This document shows positions 14,926 through 23,353 of a stretch of DNA of 32,748 nucleotides, one piece after another. How positions within the stretch are numbered: the first letter of the stretch is position 1; every line of letters begins with the position of its first letter. The notes beneath the pieces are model-generated. The model did no database searches, was not told the origin of the DNA, and was given only the letters and a program-made list of their open reading frames with translations. Source of the DNA: Bacteroidota bacterium. GTDB taxonomy: Bacteria > Bacteroidota > Bacteroidia > CAILMK01. The stretch lies in the NCBI GenBank assembly GCA_013288555.1, contig JABDBQ010000030.1, positions 1-32,748 on the forward strand, written 5' to 3'. Both the position numbers and the translations under genes were made by a program.

Positions 14926-15690
14926 CTAATCTGCCTTTACAGATAGCCTTCTTCTTGAAAAGAAAGCAGAGAGTAAAGCCAATATGATGATTGAAAATGC
15001 TGTGATAATGATGGTTATACTTCCACCGGCATAAATAGATTCATCTGCCCCGGAACTCAATTTTCCATTAAGAAATTCGCTTACCAATACATATGACCCG
15101 CTCAAATAATAGGTTCTCGGATATTCATTAAAGGCCAATAAAAAAGTAAGCAGCAAACAGCTAATCATAGTTGCTTTGGACAATGGCAAAATGACTTTTG
15201 TTACGATGTAGAACTTCCTAATGCCAATGTCCTTTGCTGTGGCAATAGTGGCGGCTTCTATAAAATAAAACCTTGACCAGAAGAGCAGTACACCAAATGG
15301 CAAAGTATACAAGGTTAACCCTATCATCACAAAGAAAAGGTTTGAATCGGAGATACCAACAAATTGTGAAATCTTGCTGATGCTCAATGCCAGAATATCA
15401 GGCGGCAACAATCCCAAAATGAGAATCATTATTAAAACAAGGAACAACTGGCGCTTATTGAACCAGGACAGGGCTAAAATAAAAGATAGCGAACCGTTCA
15501 GGATTGCCGTGCAAGCAGAAATTAAAACCGACAAGATAAATGCTGTGGTGAAATTTTCATTCTGAAGAATAACGCCATACCATTTAAACGGGTTGCCATT
15601 ACTGCTGTGAAAGGACAGTATGATAATTGAGAAGATGGGAATTATCAGTAACCCAAGAAACAGCAGCAGTATTGTCTTTGCTAATTTCAT
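14926..15690 (-). CDS. ABC transporter permease, PotC-like
   Basis: A 254-aa protein with six predicted membrane spans and the permease EAA loop (EAATIATAKDIGIRKFYIVT, ending VILPLSK near residue 170). It matches the second inner-membrane subunit of spermidine/putrescine-type importers, where this loop docks on the ATPase. It overlaps the upstream permease gene by 4 bp and is the last gene of a six-gene operon. The substrate cannot be deduced from the permease. Confidence 0.8.
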   Translation of the reverse strand: MKLAKTILLLFLGLLIIPIFSIIILSFHSSNGNPFKWYGVILQNENFTTAFILSVLISACTAILNGSLSFILALSWFNKRQLFLVLIMILILGLLPPDILALSISKISQFVGISDSNLFFVMIGLTLYTLPFGVLLFWSRFYFIEAATIATAKDIGIRKFYIVTKVILPLSKATMISCLLLTFLLAFNEYPRTYYLSGSYVLVSEFLNGKLSSGADESIYAGGSITIIITAFSIIILALLSAFFSRRRLSVKAD

Positions 15691-16520
15691 TTTAAAGTTT
15701 TAGTGCTCTTTAAGTTAAATGTTCTATAAACCGTTGCTAAAACCAGTAAACAAAGAACGGTAACAAAACCAAGTACAAATATGGCCTGAAACTTACTCGC
15801 GCTCATTAAACTAAGCACCAAATTTCTTATGCTGATTTTTGAATCTCCACCCAAAAAATTGACCTCTCCTGACAAAGAAAATGAGATAAAAAATATAACG
15901 ATAATACTTGCCAGAATAGCAAATTTTGACAACGGCAGAGCGACCTTGTAGAACTTGCCAAATGAGTTGATATTTAAGTCATTGGAGGCTTTCCAGTAGA
16001 TGCCTGGGATTGTCTGCAAAGAAGCTGAATTGATAAAAATACCAAATGGCACACAGGTTAATATCATAACCAGGTACACGTTCAAAGAATTAGAACCGTT
16101 GAATAAAGTTACCTGATGACGGAGTAAGATGCTCAAAACCTGGTTAAAAAGGCCGTTTTCAGACAAAACATATTGCCAGGAGAATACCCGGACTGATTCG
16201 TTTGCCAAAAAAGGCAGCGTAATGAGGATAAAAAAGATTGATTGGAATGTCTTGGACGTATATAAAATTAAAGCGTAAGAAATAAGAAAGGAGATGGTTG
16301 TTGCCGATAGGCACACAATCATCGCTCTCCCTGAAATCTTTAATAATTCATTGACCCTCAATAGTGTTAACAGCTCACGAAACCCTGAAAGCGAAAGACT
16401 GGTTTTGCCATTTAAAGGATCAGCCGAAAAAAAGGCCAATATGCTCATAATCACTATCGGGAATATGAGAAACAGGCACAGCGCAACCAGCGTTTTTTTA
16501 CCTAAAAATGTGTAATTCAT
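15687..16520 (-). CDS. ABC transporter permease, PotB-like
   Basis: A 277-aa protein with an N-terminal membrane anchor, a periplasmic loop (SADPLNGKTSLSLSGFRELL) and five further spans. The EAA-type loop reads YWKASNDLNINSFGKFYKVALPLSK in two parts, with the Gly-containing turn (NSFGKFYKV) and terminal LPLSK. Together with the PotC-like gene it forms the heterodimeric channel of a polyamine-type (MetI-fold) importer. It starts 23 bp after the binding-protein gene and overlaps the next gene by 4 bp. Confidence 0.8.
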   Translation of the reverse strand: MNYTFLGKKTLVALCLFLIFPIVIMSILAFFSADPLNGKTSLSLSGFRELLTLLRVNELLKISGRAMIVCLSATTISFLISYALILYTSKTFQSIFFILITLPFLANESVRVFSWQYVLSENGLFNQVLSILLRHQVTLFNGSNSLNVYLVMILTCVPFGIFINSASLQTIPGIYWKASNDLNINSFGKFYKVALPLSKFAILASIIVIFFISFSLSGEVNFLGGDSKISIRNLVLSLMSASKFQAIFVLGFVTVLCLLVLATVYRTFNLKSTKTLK

Positions 16521-16543
16521 TTTGAGAAATTTGCAACGGCTTT

Positions 16544-17710
16544 TTAAGCATTTCTTAGTTTAGACCACCATTCCTCATATAACTTGTAGTTTTTGGGCCT
16601 GGTATTCTGCCAGAACACTTTGCCGCCATTGTTCATAAACTTATTCCTGACGTGTTCCAGTTTCTTCTGTTGTTCAGCGACATCATATTCTTTTGATTTA
16701 CGCGCATAGTCGATGGAGTTGTCATTTGGAACGATATAACCTCTTTGCTTTGAAAGTTCACAGCCGTAATAGCCATCCAGTTCCCAATTCGCAAATTTGT
16801 GTATGGTATCAATAAGCTCCCTTTTTTCTGCACCAATATGAATGACCAGGTCATTTGACCATCCTTCATAACCTTCCCTCGGAACGGCATATTCGGCTTT
16901 TATTCCTGCCTTTTGGGCTTCGTAAACTATCGGCTCCCATCCGGTCATTGCGTAAACTTCACCGGACTTAATGAGCCTCACACCATCTTCCCATCCCCGC
17001 CAAAATGTTTTGAACTGACCTTCTTTTTTCTTTTTGATTAAAAATTCCATGACACTGCCCAGCTCGCTTTCAGAAAGGTCTCCAGGGTTGTCAATTTTTA
17101 CGATGGAATTTTCTTTGAGATAAATTGCAGCAAAGATGGCGCTGTTTATCCAGGCATCTTCCATAGCGGTTTTGCCCTTGAATTTGGGGTCAAATATAAC
17201 TTCGTAACTGTCAACCGTACCTCCAATTTTCTCAGGCAGGTAAATAATTGAATCAGCGTTTACTACTACAGGCAACCCATATTGTTTGCCGTCCACTTTA
17301 CAGTGCGGAATATTTTTAACCCATTCCCAGGTTTTATCCCAGTTGGGTATTTTGCTCAAATCCCAGGGCAGAATTTTGTTGGCCAAAGCCAGCTCTCTTT
17401 CAGCGCCGCCCTGCAAGCCGCCAATATCAAAATCCATCGCGGCTGTTCCGTTTATCATACTGGCAATCACGGGGCCTGTATCGTTTCCATTATCCTGGAA
17501 CAACAGTTTTATTTTTAAGTCTTGTTCAAGTTTTTTCCATTTGTCCCCAATATCCAATGTGCCTGTTCCGTAGAAGCGCAGGGAATGTTTTGTATCCACG
17601 CAGCTTGTTATACCTAATACGCTCAGACCCACCCCGGTCATGCCTACAACCCGGATAAAATCCCGTCTGGACCAGTTTGAATTGTAATTGTCTTCTTTAC
17701 TCTTTTCCAT
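16544..17710 (-). CDS. Tat-exported lipoprotein substrate-binding protein, PotD-like
   Basis: A 388-aa protein. The start has a twin-arginine motif, SRRDFIR (14-20), a hydrophobic core and a lipobox ITSC with Cys37, so it is probably exported folded and lipid-anchored. The mature part is a type 2 periplasmic-binding fold of the spermidine/putrescine group (LPWDLSKIPNWDK, YGLPVVVNADSIIYLPEKIG, FKGKTAMEDAW, YAMTGWEPIVYEAQKAG). A canonical PotD acidic pocket could not be confirmed by eye. It lies between the ATPase and permease genes. Ligand unknown: polyamine, or a small product related to the CDPS-like enzyme. Confidence 0.8.
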   Translation of the reverse strand: MEKSKEDNYNSNWSRRDFIRVVGMTGVGLSVLGITSCVDTKHSLRFYGTGTLDIGDKWKKLEQDLKIKLLFQDNGNDTGPVIASMINGTAAMDFDIGGLQGGAERELALANKILPWDLSKIPNWDKTWEWVKNIPHCKVDGKQYGLPVVVNADSIIYLPEKIGGTVDSYEVIFDPKFKGKTAMEDAWINSAIFAAIYLKENSIVKIDNPGDLSESELGSVMEFLIKKKKEGQFKTFWRGWEDGVRLIKSGEVYAMTGWEPIVYEAQKAGIKAEYAVPREGYEGWSNDLVIHIGAEKRELIDTIHKFANWELDGYYGCELSKQRGYIVPNDNSIDYARKSKEYDVAEQQKKLEHVRNKFMNNGGKVFWQNTRPKNYKLYEEWWSKLRNA

Positions 17711-17722
17711 GGTATTTAATTT

Positions 17723-18424
17723 TTAATTTACAAAAAAACCAGAATCTCTAAATTCTTTTGTCGTACCCTCAAACATCAATCTGCCACTGTCAATAAATTT
17801 GACACTGTCAGCAATATCCAGTACGAAATGCAGGTCATGGCTAACAATAATAATTATAGGGACACTTTTATTTTCCTTTATCTCCAACAGCATCTTTTTT
17901 AAGACGTTGATGTTTGCGAAGTCTAAAGCAGAGGTAGGTTCGTCCAATAAAAGCACTTGGGGGTCAGAACTTAACGCCCGTGCAATGGCAACCCTTTGTT
18001 GCTGCCCGATGCTTAATTGGGAAGGCTTCCTTTTTTCAAATTCCAAAAGGTTAAAATCTGCAAGGATTTTTTCAGCTTTTTGTTTTGTTTGCACAGACTT
18101 GCCAATCAAGGTATTTGGTTCGATGGCAAGTTCAATGTTGCCTCTTACGGTTAAATGAGGAAAAAGGCCAATTTGCTGGAATACTGTTGAGGTAGGTCTT
18201 AATTCAGCCGTCAAATCTGTGATTTCTTTACCGGCTAAAATTACCTGGCCTTCCGCGACTTTTAAATGTCCGCCAATCAAGTTAAGAATCGTTGTCTTAC
18301 CTGACCCGTTTTTCCCTAATACACAGGTTATCAGGGAATCATTAAATTGGGTTTTGTCAATAATGATATCAAATGACTTGATGCCGTTTTGATATCCGAA
18401 CCGTATGTTCCTTAATTCAAGCAT
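17723..18424 (-). CDS. ABC transporter ATP-binding protein, PotA-like (short)
   Basis: A 233-aa protein with Walker A GKNGSGKTT (38-46), Q-loop FQQ (82-84), signature LSIGQQQR (137-144), Walker B LLLDEP (158-163) and switch His in SHD (about 195). It powers the import complex encoded downstream. PotA proteins are normally about 370 aa with a C-terminal regulatory TOBE domain, which is missing here. It overlaps the upstream CDPS-like gene by 8 bp, which ties the transporter to that gene. Confidence 0.88.
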   Translation of the reverse strand: MLELRNIRFGYQNGIKSFDIIIDKTQFNDSLITCVLGKNGSGKTTILNLIGGHLKVAEGQVILAGKEITDLTAELRPTSTVFQQIGLFPHLTVRGNIELAIEPNTLIGKSVQTKQKAEKILADFNLLEFEKRKPSQLSIGQQQRVAIARALSSDPQVLLLDEPTSALDFANINVLKKMLLEIKENKSVPIIIIVSHDLHFVLDIADSVKFIDSGRLMFEGTTKEFRDSGFFVN

Positions 18425-19034
18425 TTTGTGGAACGGGAATTTTAATATAGTCTATATCAGAGCTTAAAAAATTGCTGAAAGAGGAATATTTGTGTGTCTT
18501 GATCGCAGATATGATATTCATTTCATTTTCCATCCCAAGTATTTTGCAATATTCATCTTTGTGATAGATGAACAAGTAGAGGGCAATTTCCACCAATAAA
18601 AAAGGGATAAGCAAATCTATCAGGTTTGACCTGTTATTTGCCACTGAAAGCCTGTTAAGTTTGGGTTGAAGGTTCTGAAAGACCTGGTTTTTACAATGGC
18701 TTTCAAATATAGGATTAGTATAAAATTCAGTGTATACAGCCAATATGTAAGGATTGATTTCTTTGCGCTTTTTACTGCACCGTATCAATTTCCTCTTGCT
18801 GGAATCAACCGATAGAAAATCAGTTTCCAGGCATTGTATGATGCTTTCTATTTTCTGTTTCTGAGTACCTGCATTTTCGTCAGAAAAGAAAATCCCGTTC
18901 AGTATTTCAAAAGTGTCAAAGACAAAAATGTCTAATTCATCTATGTCATTACTAAAGCAGGGATTATGCTTGTTATTGATTGCATCCTGCAATCTGCGCG
19001 AGTTCAAACTTGTGATAAATATACCTTTGGTCAT
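18417..19034 (-). CDS. Divergent cyclodipeptide-synthase-like protein (tentative)
   Basis: A 205-aa protein from the ATG at 19034, which follows the upstream stop by 1 nt. A longer start would overlap that gene by 90 nt. By eye its order of elements follows tRNA-dependent cyclodipeptide synthases. First, GIFITSLNS (4-12) stands where CDPSs have GxSxGNS with the catalytic Ser, here one residue shorter. Next come LDIFVFDT (34-41), resembling the Rossmann strand TDVVYVDT of AlbC, and a basic helix KRKLIRCSKKRK (80-91) where CDPSs contact tRNA. Last, FLLVEIALYL (145-154) is near the YxxxE motif, with Phe for Tyr, and a YH follows. It could instead be an unrelated Rossmann protein. If true, it would use aminoacyl-tRNAs. 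Confidence 0.4.
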   Translation of the reverse strand: MTKGIFITSLNSRRLQDAINNKHNPCFSNDIDELDIFVFDTFEILNGIFFSDENAGTQKQKIESIIQCLETDFLSVDSSKRKLIRCSKKRKEINPYILAVYTEFYTNPIFESHCKNQVFQNLQPKLNRLSVANNRSNLIDLLIPFLLVEIALYLFIYHKDEYCKILGMENEMNIISAIKTHKYSSFSNFLSSDIDYIKIPVPQNA

Positions 19035-19035
19035 T

Positions 19036-20439
19036 TTATCGGTTATTATAAATTTCATCCATGCGTTGCTTAATAGAAAATAGAACGTTTTTGACTTCTT
19101 CTTCGCTTTTCTGATTGGAGCCAAGCTGGATTTTGGCTATTTCAATATAATTCTGCACAAATGCACTATTATTCAACGCTTTACCATAAAATTCTTTAAA
19201 AGCTGATAGAAGGTCAGAATAAAAGTGGTTATTATCTTCATCATAAACCTTGCCGACCTGATCTTCGCTAATATCTGATTTTGTATGTTCTTTCAGAAAC
19301 GATTGTAGATTAGAAATTGTGAAGGAAATAGCTGATTTGTCCTCTGAAAAACTCGGGTTATTTATTTTCCTCAATTTTTTTAGAAATGAGCCTGTGTGCG
19401 CAAACCACTTGTCTATCAGTTCATCAATAACTTCTGGATGCTGCGAGTAATATTCGGCGCTGCAAATCAGGCCATTGAAATTCTTATGGTTTAATTTGTT
19501 TTGCAGTGGAATCAACTCAAAATCATCTTTATTTGCGGAAGCCAGTATATCAACTATATGTATTGGGTTGGTGCAATAAGCTGCATATTTTTGACCTTTG
19601 ATGAATTCTGCTTTCGCTGAATTTGTATTCCAGTTAATAATATGAACATTTGAAAAAATTCCGCCAACTTTTTCGACAAAGGTTTTCAAAGCCCACTCAA
19701 AATCCGTTTTTTGTTCAACTAAAATCGAAATACTCTCCAGGAATTTAATTCGTTCATTCTCTTCCAACTCCATAAAAGAGGTAACGGGAATACCATTTTT
19801 TGCGCAAAAACTTTTAACCGATTCCTTTTTAATAAATAGTCCGTATCCTTTGAAATGAAAGAAGGGCCAAAATAATAGCGGAGCCTTTGGCTTTAAGGAG
19901 TTATAAGCAATTGCAGTTGAAAAATTATGAACAATCACTACATTAGTATCTCGGTCAAACAATTGAGGTAAACCTTCCGCCCAATTTACACAATGATGAA
20001 ACTGAACATCAATTGAATTGCTTACATAAGAATCCTCAAAGAATGAGGCCAACATTGTATCCTGGCAAGGGAATACAATGTAATGAACTTGTTCTTTATC
20101 ATTTGGATGAGGCTTAAAAGGCCCATTATTATTTTTGGATTTTTCGGGCAAATAGCTTTTTTCTGAAAAATTTTGAATTATTTTTTTTGAGATTAATTCC
20201 AAATCTTGCCACCATCCAATATTTCTTCTTTTACCTATAGCTTCTGAACTTATCAATTTAGTCCACTTACCGGAATCAGGAAAATGTTTAAATTCGGTAA
20301 AAGTTTCTAAGTTGGTAATCTCAAGCACGTATCCGTGCCAGTCATTCCATGATATTCCAGAACTGCCTTTGAAGCTATTGATCAAATCCCTAACTCTCTG
20401 ACTTGTTCTTTCAACATTATGTTCGTCGCTTGAGGGCAT
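19036..20439 (-). CDS. Cytosolic periplasmic-binding-protein-like protein with extra N-terminal domain
   Basis: A 467-aa protein without signal peptide. Residues about 1-115 are unassigned (Trp-rich, NDWHGYVLEITN... GWWQDLELISKK). Residues about 118-350 resemble a type 2 solute-binding fold of the SsuA/THI5-like kind: a first strand (VHYIVFPCQ), NWAEGLPQLFDRDTNVVIVHN, LLFWPFFHFKGYGLFIKKES, then AEFIKGQKYAAYCTNPIHIVD and ICSAEYYSQHPEVIDELIDKW. The rest is helical. Such folds occur in the cytosol as ligand sensors or enzymes. It is the first gene of the operon, 1 nt before the CDPS-like gene, with a promoter at 20456-20463 and phased repeats upstream. Confidence 0.55.
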   Translation of the reverse strand: MPSSDEHNVERTSQRVRDLINSFKGSSGISWNDWHGYVLEITNLETFTEFKHFPDSGKWTKLISSEAIGKRRNIGWWQDLELISKKIIQNFSEKSYLPEKSKNNNGPFKPHPNDKEQVHYIVFPCQDTMLASFFEDSYVSNSIDVQFHHCVNWAEGLPQLFDRDTNVVIVHNFSTAIAYNSLKPKAPLLFWPFFHFKGYGLFIKKESVKSFCAKNGIPVTSFMELEENERIKFLESISILVEQKTDFEWALKTFVEKVGGIFSNVHIINWNTNSAKAEFIKGQKYAAYCTNPIHIVDILASANKDDFELIPLQNKLNHKNFNGLICSAEYYSQHPEVIDELIDKWFAHTGSFLKKLRKINNPSFSEDKSAISFTISNLQSFLKEHTKSDISEDQVGKVYDEDNNHFYSDLLSAFKEFYGKALNNSAFVQNYIEIAKIQLGSNQKSEEEVKNVLFSIKQRMDEIYNNR

Positions 20440-20455
20440 TGATAAAAATTTGATC

Positions 20456-20463
20456 CAAAGGTA
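20456..20463 (-). promoter_or_regulatory. -7 promoter element of the six-gene operon
   Basis: On the minus strand this reads TACCTTTG, an exact TAnnTTTG match, 17 bp before the start codon, giving a very short leader. A TTTTA stretch stands at the -33 position instead of TTTG, so activation by a regulator is plausible. Confidence 0.5.
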
Positions 20464-20503
20464 AAAACATATCCAAAAGCATAAAACTCTTTTTCTACCC
20501 GTG

Positions 20504-20555
20504 ATTTGCCGTCAATTTGCTGCTATTTTGCTGTATAGGCAAATCAACGGCAAAT
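20504..20555. promoter_or_regulatory. 11-bp phased TTTGC repeats with dyad symmetry
   Basis: A/TTTTGC occurs at 20504-20509, 20515-20520 and 20526-20531, exactly 11 bp apart. The inverted form GCAAAT occurs at 20539-20544 and 20550-20555, also 11 bp apart. Two inverted pairs share one centre at about 20535. The outer arms also make a 9-bp repeat, ATTTGCCGT/ACGGCAAAT (20504-20512, 20547-20555). Helical phasing suggests cooperative protein binding upstream of the operon promoter, or an origin-like array. Confidence 0.55.
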
Positions 20556-20563
20556 TGCAATTC

Positions 20564-20868
20564 ATTTACCTTGAAGATGTCTATATGCTGGTAAAAAGCA
20601 AATTTGTCTTTCTTGCTTTCAATTTGATTTCTCAAAGATATTCTTAACGTTATAGTTAGATTCAGAGCAACTTAACCGTAAATAAAGAGAAGTATATATT
20701 ACTGATATTGAAAATCTTTGCTGCACAATTTAGATGAAATGGTCAGCGAAAAACATCCTTCTATTTTATATTTAAAACTCGGGTTCTGCATACCCACCGG
20801 CTCCGGTTTTCCCAGCGTGGTTTTGGAGCCTTCTTTATGCTAATTATAAACACTTAAATACGATAGTT
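20564..20868. other. Divergent intergenic region with a GC-rich inverted repeat
   Basis: No gene was seen. AT-rich DNA leads to an inverted repeat, GGCTCC (20799-20804) and GGAGCC (20825-20830), enclosing two GGTTTT copies, 38 bp before the first gene of the next operon. It could be a leader hairpin or operator. No exact TAnnTTTG element was seen for the plus-strand genes. Confidence 0.35.
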
Positions 20869-21066
20869 ATGAAACAGGATTTACAAAACAAAAAGGATGC
20901 CAACCCGCCAAAGGTTTTATGCTATTCAAAAATGGCAGAACAACTACTTGCCGAACACAAAGCTGAAGAAGCTCAGTGGATGCGAACATTGGAAATGATA
21001 AAGCAAAACAGGCTGCCAGGTATGTATGCCAACTTCACTTTCCCAACCCGGCCGGAACAATCATAA
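20869..21066 (+). CDS. Small hypothetical protein, 65 aa
   Basis: No family recognised. A charged, helical protein (MAEQLLAEHKAEEAQWMRTLEMIKQ, shown as one helix with Glu, Lys and Arg faces) with a Pro-containing end (LPGMYANFTFPTRP). It is the first of five closely spaced co-directional genes (21-bp gap to the next). The spacing and shared strand make a real gene likely. Confidence 0.5.
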   Translation: MKQDLQNKKDANPPKVLCYSKMAEQLLAEHKAEEAQWMRTLEMIKQNRLPGMYANFTFPTRPEQS

Positions 21067-21087
21067 ACGAAACAAATACTTTTATAT

Positions 21088-21534
21088 ATGGAGATTACAA
21101 CATCAGAGAAAGCTCTTATTAGCTTAGGAAAGGGTGTCCAGGATGCCCTTTTAAAAAAAATATGGCCGGAATATATAGATTCGACCGATCCGCTTGATAT
21201 TCCATTCCGGCCATGCCACCGTTGTGCGTGTACGCATCCGGGATGGGGTCTAACTGTCATCAGTTTACGGTCTGTTGAAATCCTTTCTCCTTGGGAGCTA
21301 ACGTATTACATTGCCCATCAGACGAGTCATGCCATTTCAAACCGGAGTGGTGAAAGGTTCCAGGACATCCTGGGACATGCCAGGCTTTACCCGGCGGTAG
21401 ATATTGCTGAAATAGGCAAACTTTATGACCGTCCTGGGTCGGGAATATTCATCAATGATATCGTGCATTCCATCATGGAAATGACGAAACCCTGCACGGT
21501 TAAAATCAATTATCCTTCACAACAAACGATCTGA
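21088..21534 (+). CDS. Hypothetical protein, 148 aa
   Basis: No family recognised. It is soluble, with a Cys/His-containing stretch (RPCHRCACTHPGWG, about residues 41-54) that could bind a metal, followed by ILSPWELTYYIAHQTSHAISNRSGE and a C-terminal part with DIVHSIMEM. It starts 21 bp after the small protein and ends 5 bp before the next gene, clearly in one operon with the membrane protein and lipoprotein downstream. Confidence 0.55.
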   Translation: MEITTSEKALISLGKGVQDALLKKIWPEYIDSTDPLDIPFRPCHRCACTHPGWGLTVISLRSVEILSPWELTYYIAHQTSHAISNRSGERFQDILGHARLYPAVDIAEIGKLYDRPGSGIFINDIVHSIMEMTKPCTVKINYPSQQTI

Positions 21535-21539
21535 CATTT

Positions 21540-22640
21540 ATGGAAAATCAATTACACGTACATCCTTCAGAATCTTACACAGACCCTGAAATTGAAAGGT
21601 TTGTGGAAGAAAAACACAACCAGCTTCATCAAGCTGCCATCCTGCTTGGCAAATCCCAGGCAAGCGCAAACCAACCCCCTCTTATAGGAGGTTCCCTTTC
21701 ACTGTATGCTTCGACAACAGTGTCAGGATATAACTTACTTTTAAATCAGGCTTTAGGCAGGATAGATGTCAGCCTCCAAGTCAGATCCGGCAGTGCCGAA
21801 AGACAAAAAATGGAAGCCAGGATAAAGGGTTTACAGGCAGAGGCTGACAAAGAAGAAATGCAGCAGGCATTGGATAGCGGAGCAAAACCAGCACCTGTTG
21901 AATCGGCAAATCAAAAAGTAAAATCGGCAAAGTCAAAATTGGTTCTCGGAATTATTGTCATCAGTTGTATTTGCCTGGGAGACATCTGGTTTATGGGCTT
22001 GAGCCTACAGGTATTGGGAAAGAGCTTATTTGGCTCCTTCTGCATTGGGGTGGCCGTGGTGGTATCATTCCTTGCGATAGGTTTCTTCTCGGAAAAATGG
22101 ATAGAACGCACACGTTCAATTCTCCTTAAACGTCTTATCCGCCTGGGAGTTATCTTACTTATAATAACCTGCCTGCTGTTTCTCTCCATCATCAGGTCTG
22201 AATATCAGGAAAAAATGTACGGCAACAGCTCATCTTTCTGGTCATTCCTTACCTTGTCAGTCCTTTTCTTCCTGGGGGTTTTCTTAATTGAACAGTTCTG
22301 GGTAATACCCGCTATCGAAGAGCTACAGGCCGCCCGCGCCCTTCAGAGAGAGGAGGAAAAAGAACGCAGGAAAAGAGCCAGGTTGGAACAGGCCCGGGCA
22401 CAATTGAATGATGCCATTGACCAGCTTCATAATTATCTGAAACTGAAAGTTAAAATTATAACCTACGCAGAAAATATGAAAAACAGGATTATCAAACTTT
22501 ACCACTTATCCATGTCACACTACCGGCATTCAAACATGGAACGCAGAAACGGTGTCCCGGATTGTTTTAACGGCCCCGACCCGGAATTAGACATTTCACC
22601 TGAAGTCAGCATCTGGCAAACTGAAACAGCACAGCAGTGA
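21540..22640 (+). CDS. Membrane protein with four spans and flanking coiled coils
   Basis: A 366-aa protein. Residues 1-130 are soluble and include a charged helix (AERQKMEARIKGLQAEADKEE). Four spans follow (about 134-157, 161-184, 199-220, 233-257). After them a highly charged Arg/Glu helix (REEEKERRKRARLEQARAQL) runs on as a coiled coil into a soluble tail. The pattern resembles membrane proteins of Bacteroidota conjugative elements, but no family was recognised. It starts 5 bp after the preceding gene, and its stop overlaps the GTG start of the lipoprotein gene. Confidence 0.6.
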   Translation: MENQLHVHPSESYTDPEIERFVEEKHNQLHQAAILLGKSQASANQPPLIGGSLSLYASTTVSGYNLLLNQALGRIDVSLQVRSGSAERQKMEARIKGLQAEADKEEMQQALDSGAKPAPVESANQKVKSAKSKLVLGIIVISCICLGDIWFMGLSLQVLGKSLFGSFCIGVAVVVSFLAIGFFSEKWIERTRSILLKRLIRLGVILLIITCLLFLSIIRSEYQEKMYGNSSSFWSFLTLSVLFFLGVFLIEQFWVIPAIEELQAARALQREEEKERRKRARLEQARAQLNDAIDQLHNYLKLKVKIITYAENMKNRIIKLYHLSMSHYRHSNMERRNGVPDCFNGPDPELDISPEVSIWQTETAQQ

Positions 22641-23353
22641 AAACGCTATTTTATTTTCTCATCATCATTGTATTAGCACAGGGCTGTAACACCACGGCTA
22701 AAGAAAGTAGGACAGATAGCAGGCTCATACTCATTGACGTTACGGACTATTTTCCTGAGCAAGAACTCGACAGTGATGCCATTTACCGTAACCTTCCCGT
22801 ACTGACAACAGATCCCTGGCGGGGCGCATTTGTCCGCTTTGTTGAAATATCCAATTTCAGGCAAAGCCCTTCTGTTTCAATATACATTGAACCAGAGTAT
22901 TCCTTTGCCGGTAATGATTTGGAACGCAAGAACAAGATACAAAATTTCAAAAAAGAATTGCGTACTGCCATTGAACATTTCAGGGACATGAAAAAGGGTT
23001 TACACGGCTCAGCTATCTTTAATGTGGTTTTTCGTCAACTAAATGCCATTGGCGCAAGTAATTATCAGACAAAGGAATGTGCGTTACTGAGCGATTTGCG
23101 GGAGACGCTTTTGTTCGATTCTTATGATAGTGCCGTTCTGAATAATTTTCAGCATAACCCGGAACAATTTTACAACCTGTTGGACAGTGCCTGCCCTTTG
23201 AAAAATTCAATTGCTTCGGTTCGCATACATCTGATACATCAGACTGTAAACCAGAAAGATGATAATGCGTATTTTATACTAAGTTCGCTCTTAAAATCTT
23301 ACCTGATGGAACGGAAAAATGCTTCCGTTACCATTGAAACTAACCTGGAATGA
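22637..23353 (+). CDS. Lipoprotein of unknown function, possibly vWA-like
   Basis: A 238-aa protein with a lipoprotein signal, MKTLFYFLIIIVLAQGC (Cys17). After it comes a strand with Asp, RLILIDVTDYF, and a later SVSIYIEPEYSF, which recall the first part of a von Willebrand A fold. The DxSxS metal motif is not intact, so the fold call is weak. The start is GTG within the overlapping GTGA, showing coupling to the membrane protein gene. Anchoring at the cell envelope suggests a shared role with that membrane protein. Confidence 0.55.
   Translation: MKTLFYFLIIIVLAQGCNTTAKESRTDSRLILIDVTDYFPEQELDSDAIYRNLPVLTTDPWRGAFVRFVEISNFRQSPSVSIYIEPEYSFAGNDLERKNKIQNFKKELRTAIEHFRDMKKGLHGSAIFNVVFRQLNAIGASNYQTKECALLSDLRETLLFDSYDSAVLNNFQHNPEQFYNLLDSACPLKNSIASVRIHLIHQTVNQKDDNAYFILSSLLKSYLMERKNASVTIETNLE

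Noticed and set aside
20053-20080. Third copy of the TTGTATC dyad
   Set aside because: A TTGTATC half-site occurs, but the facing half is imperfect, the spacing is wrong and it lies inside a coding region.
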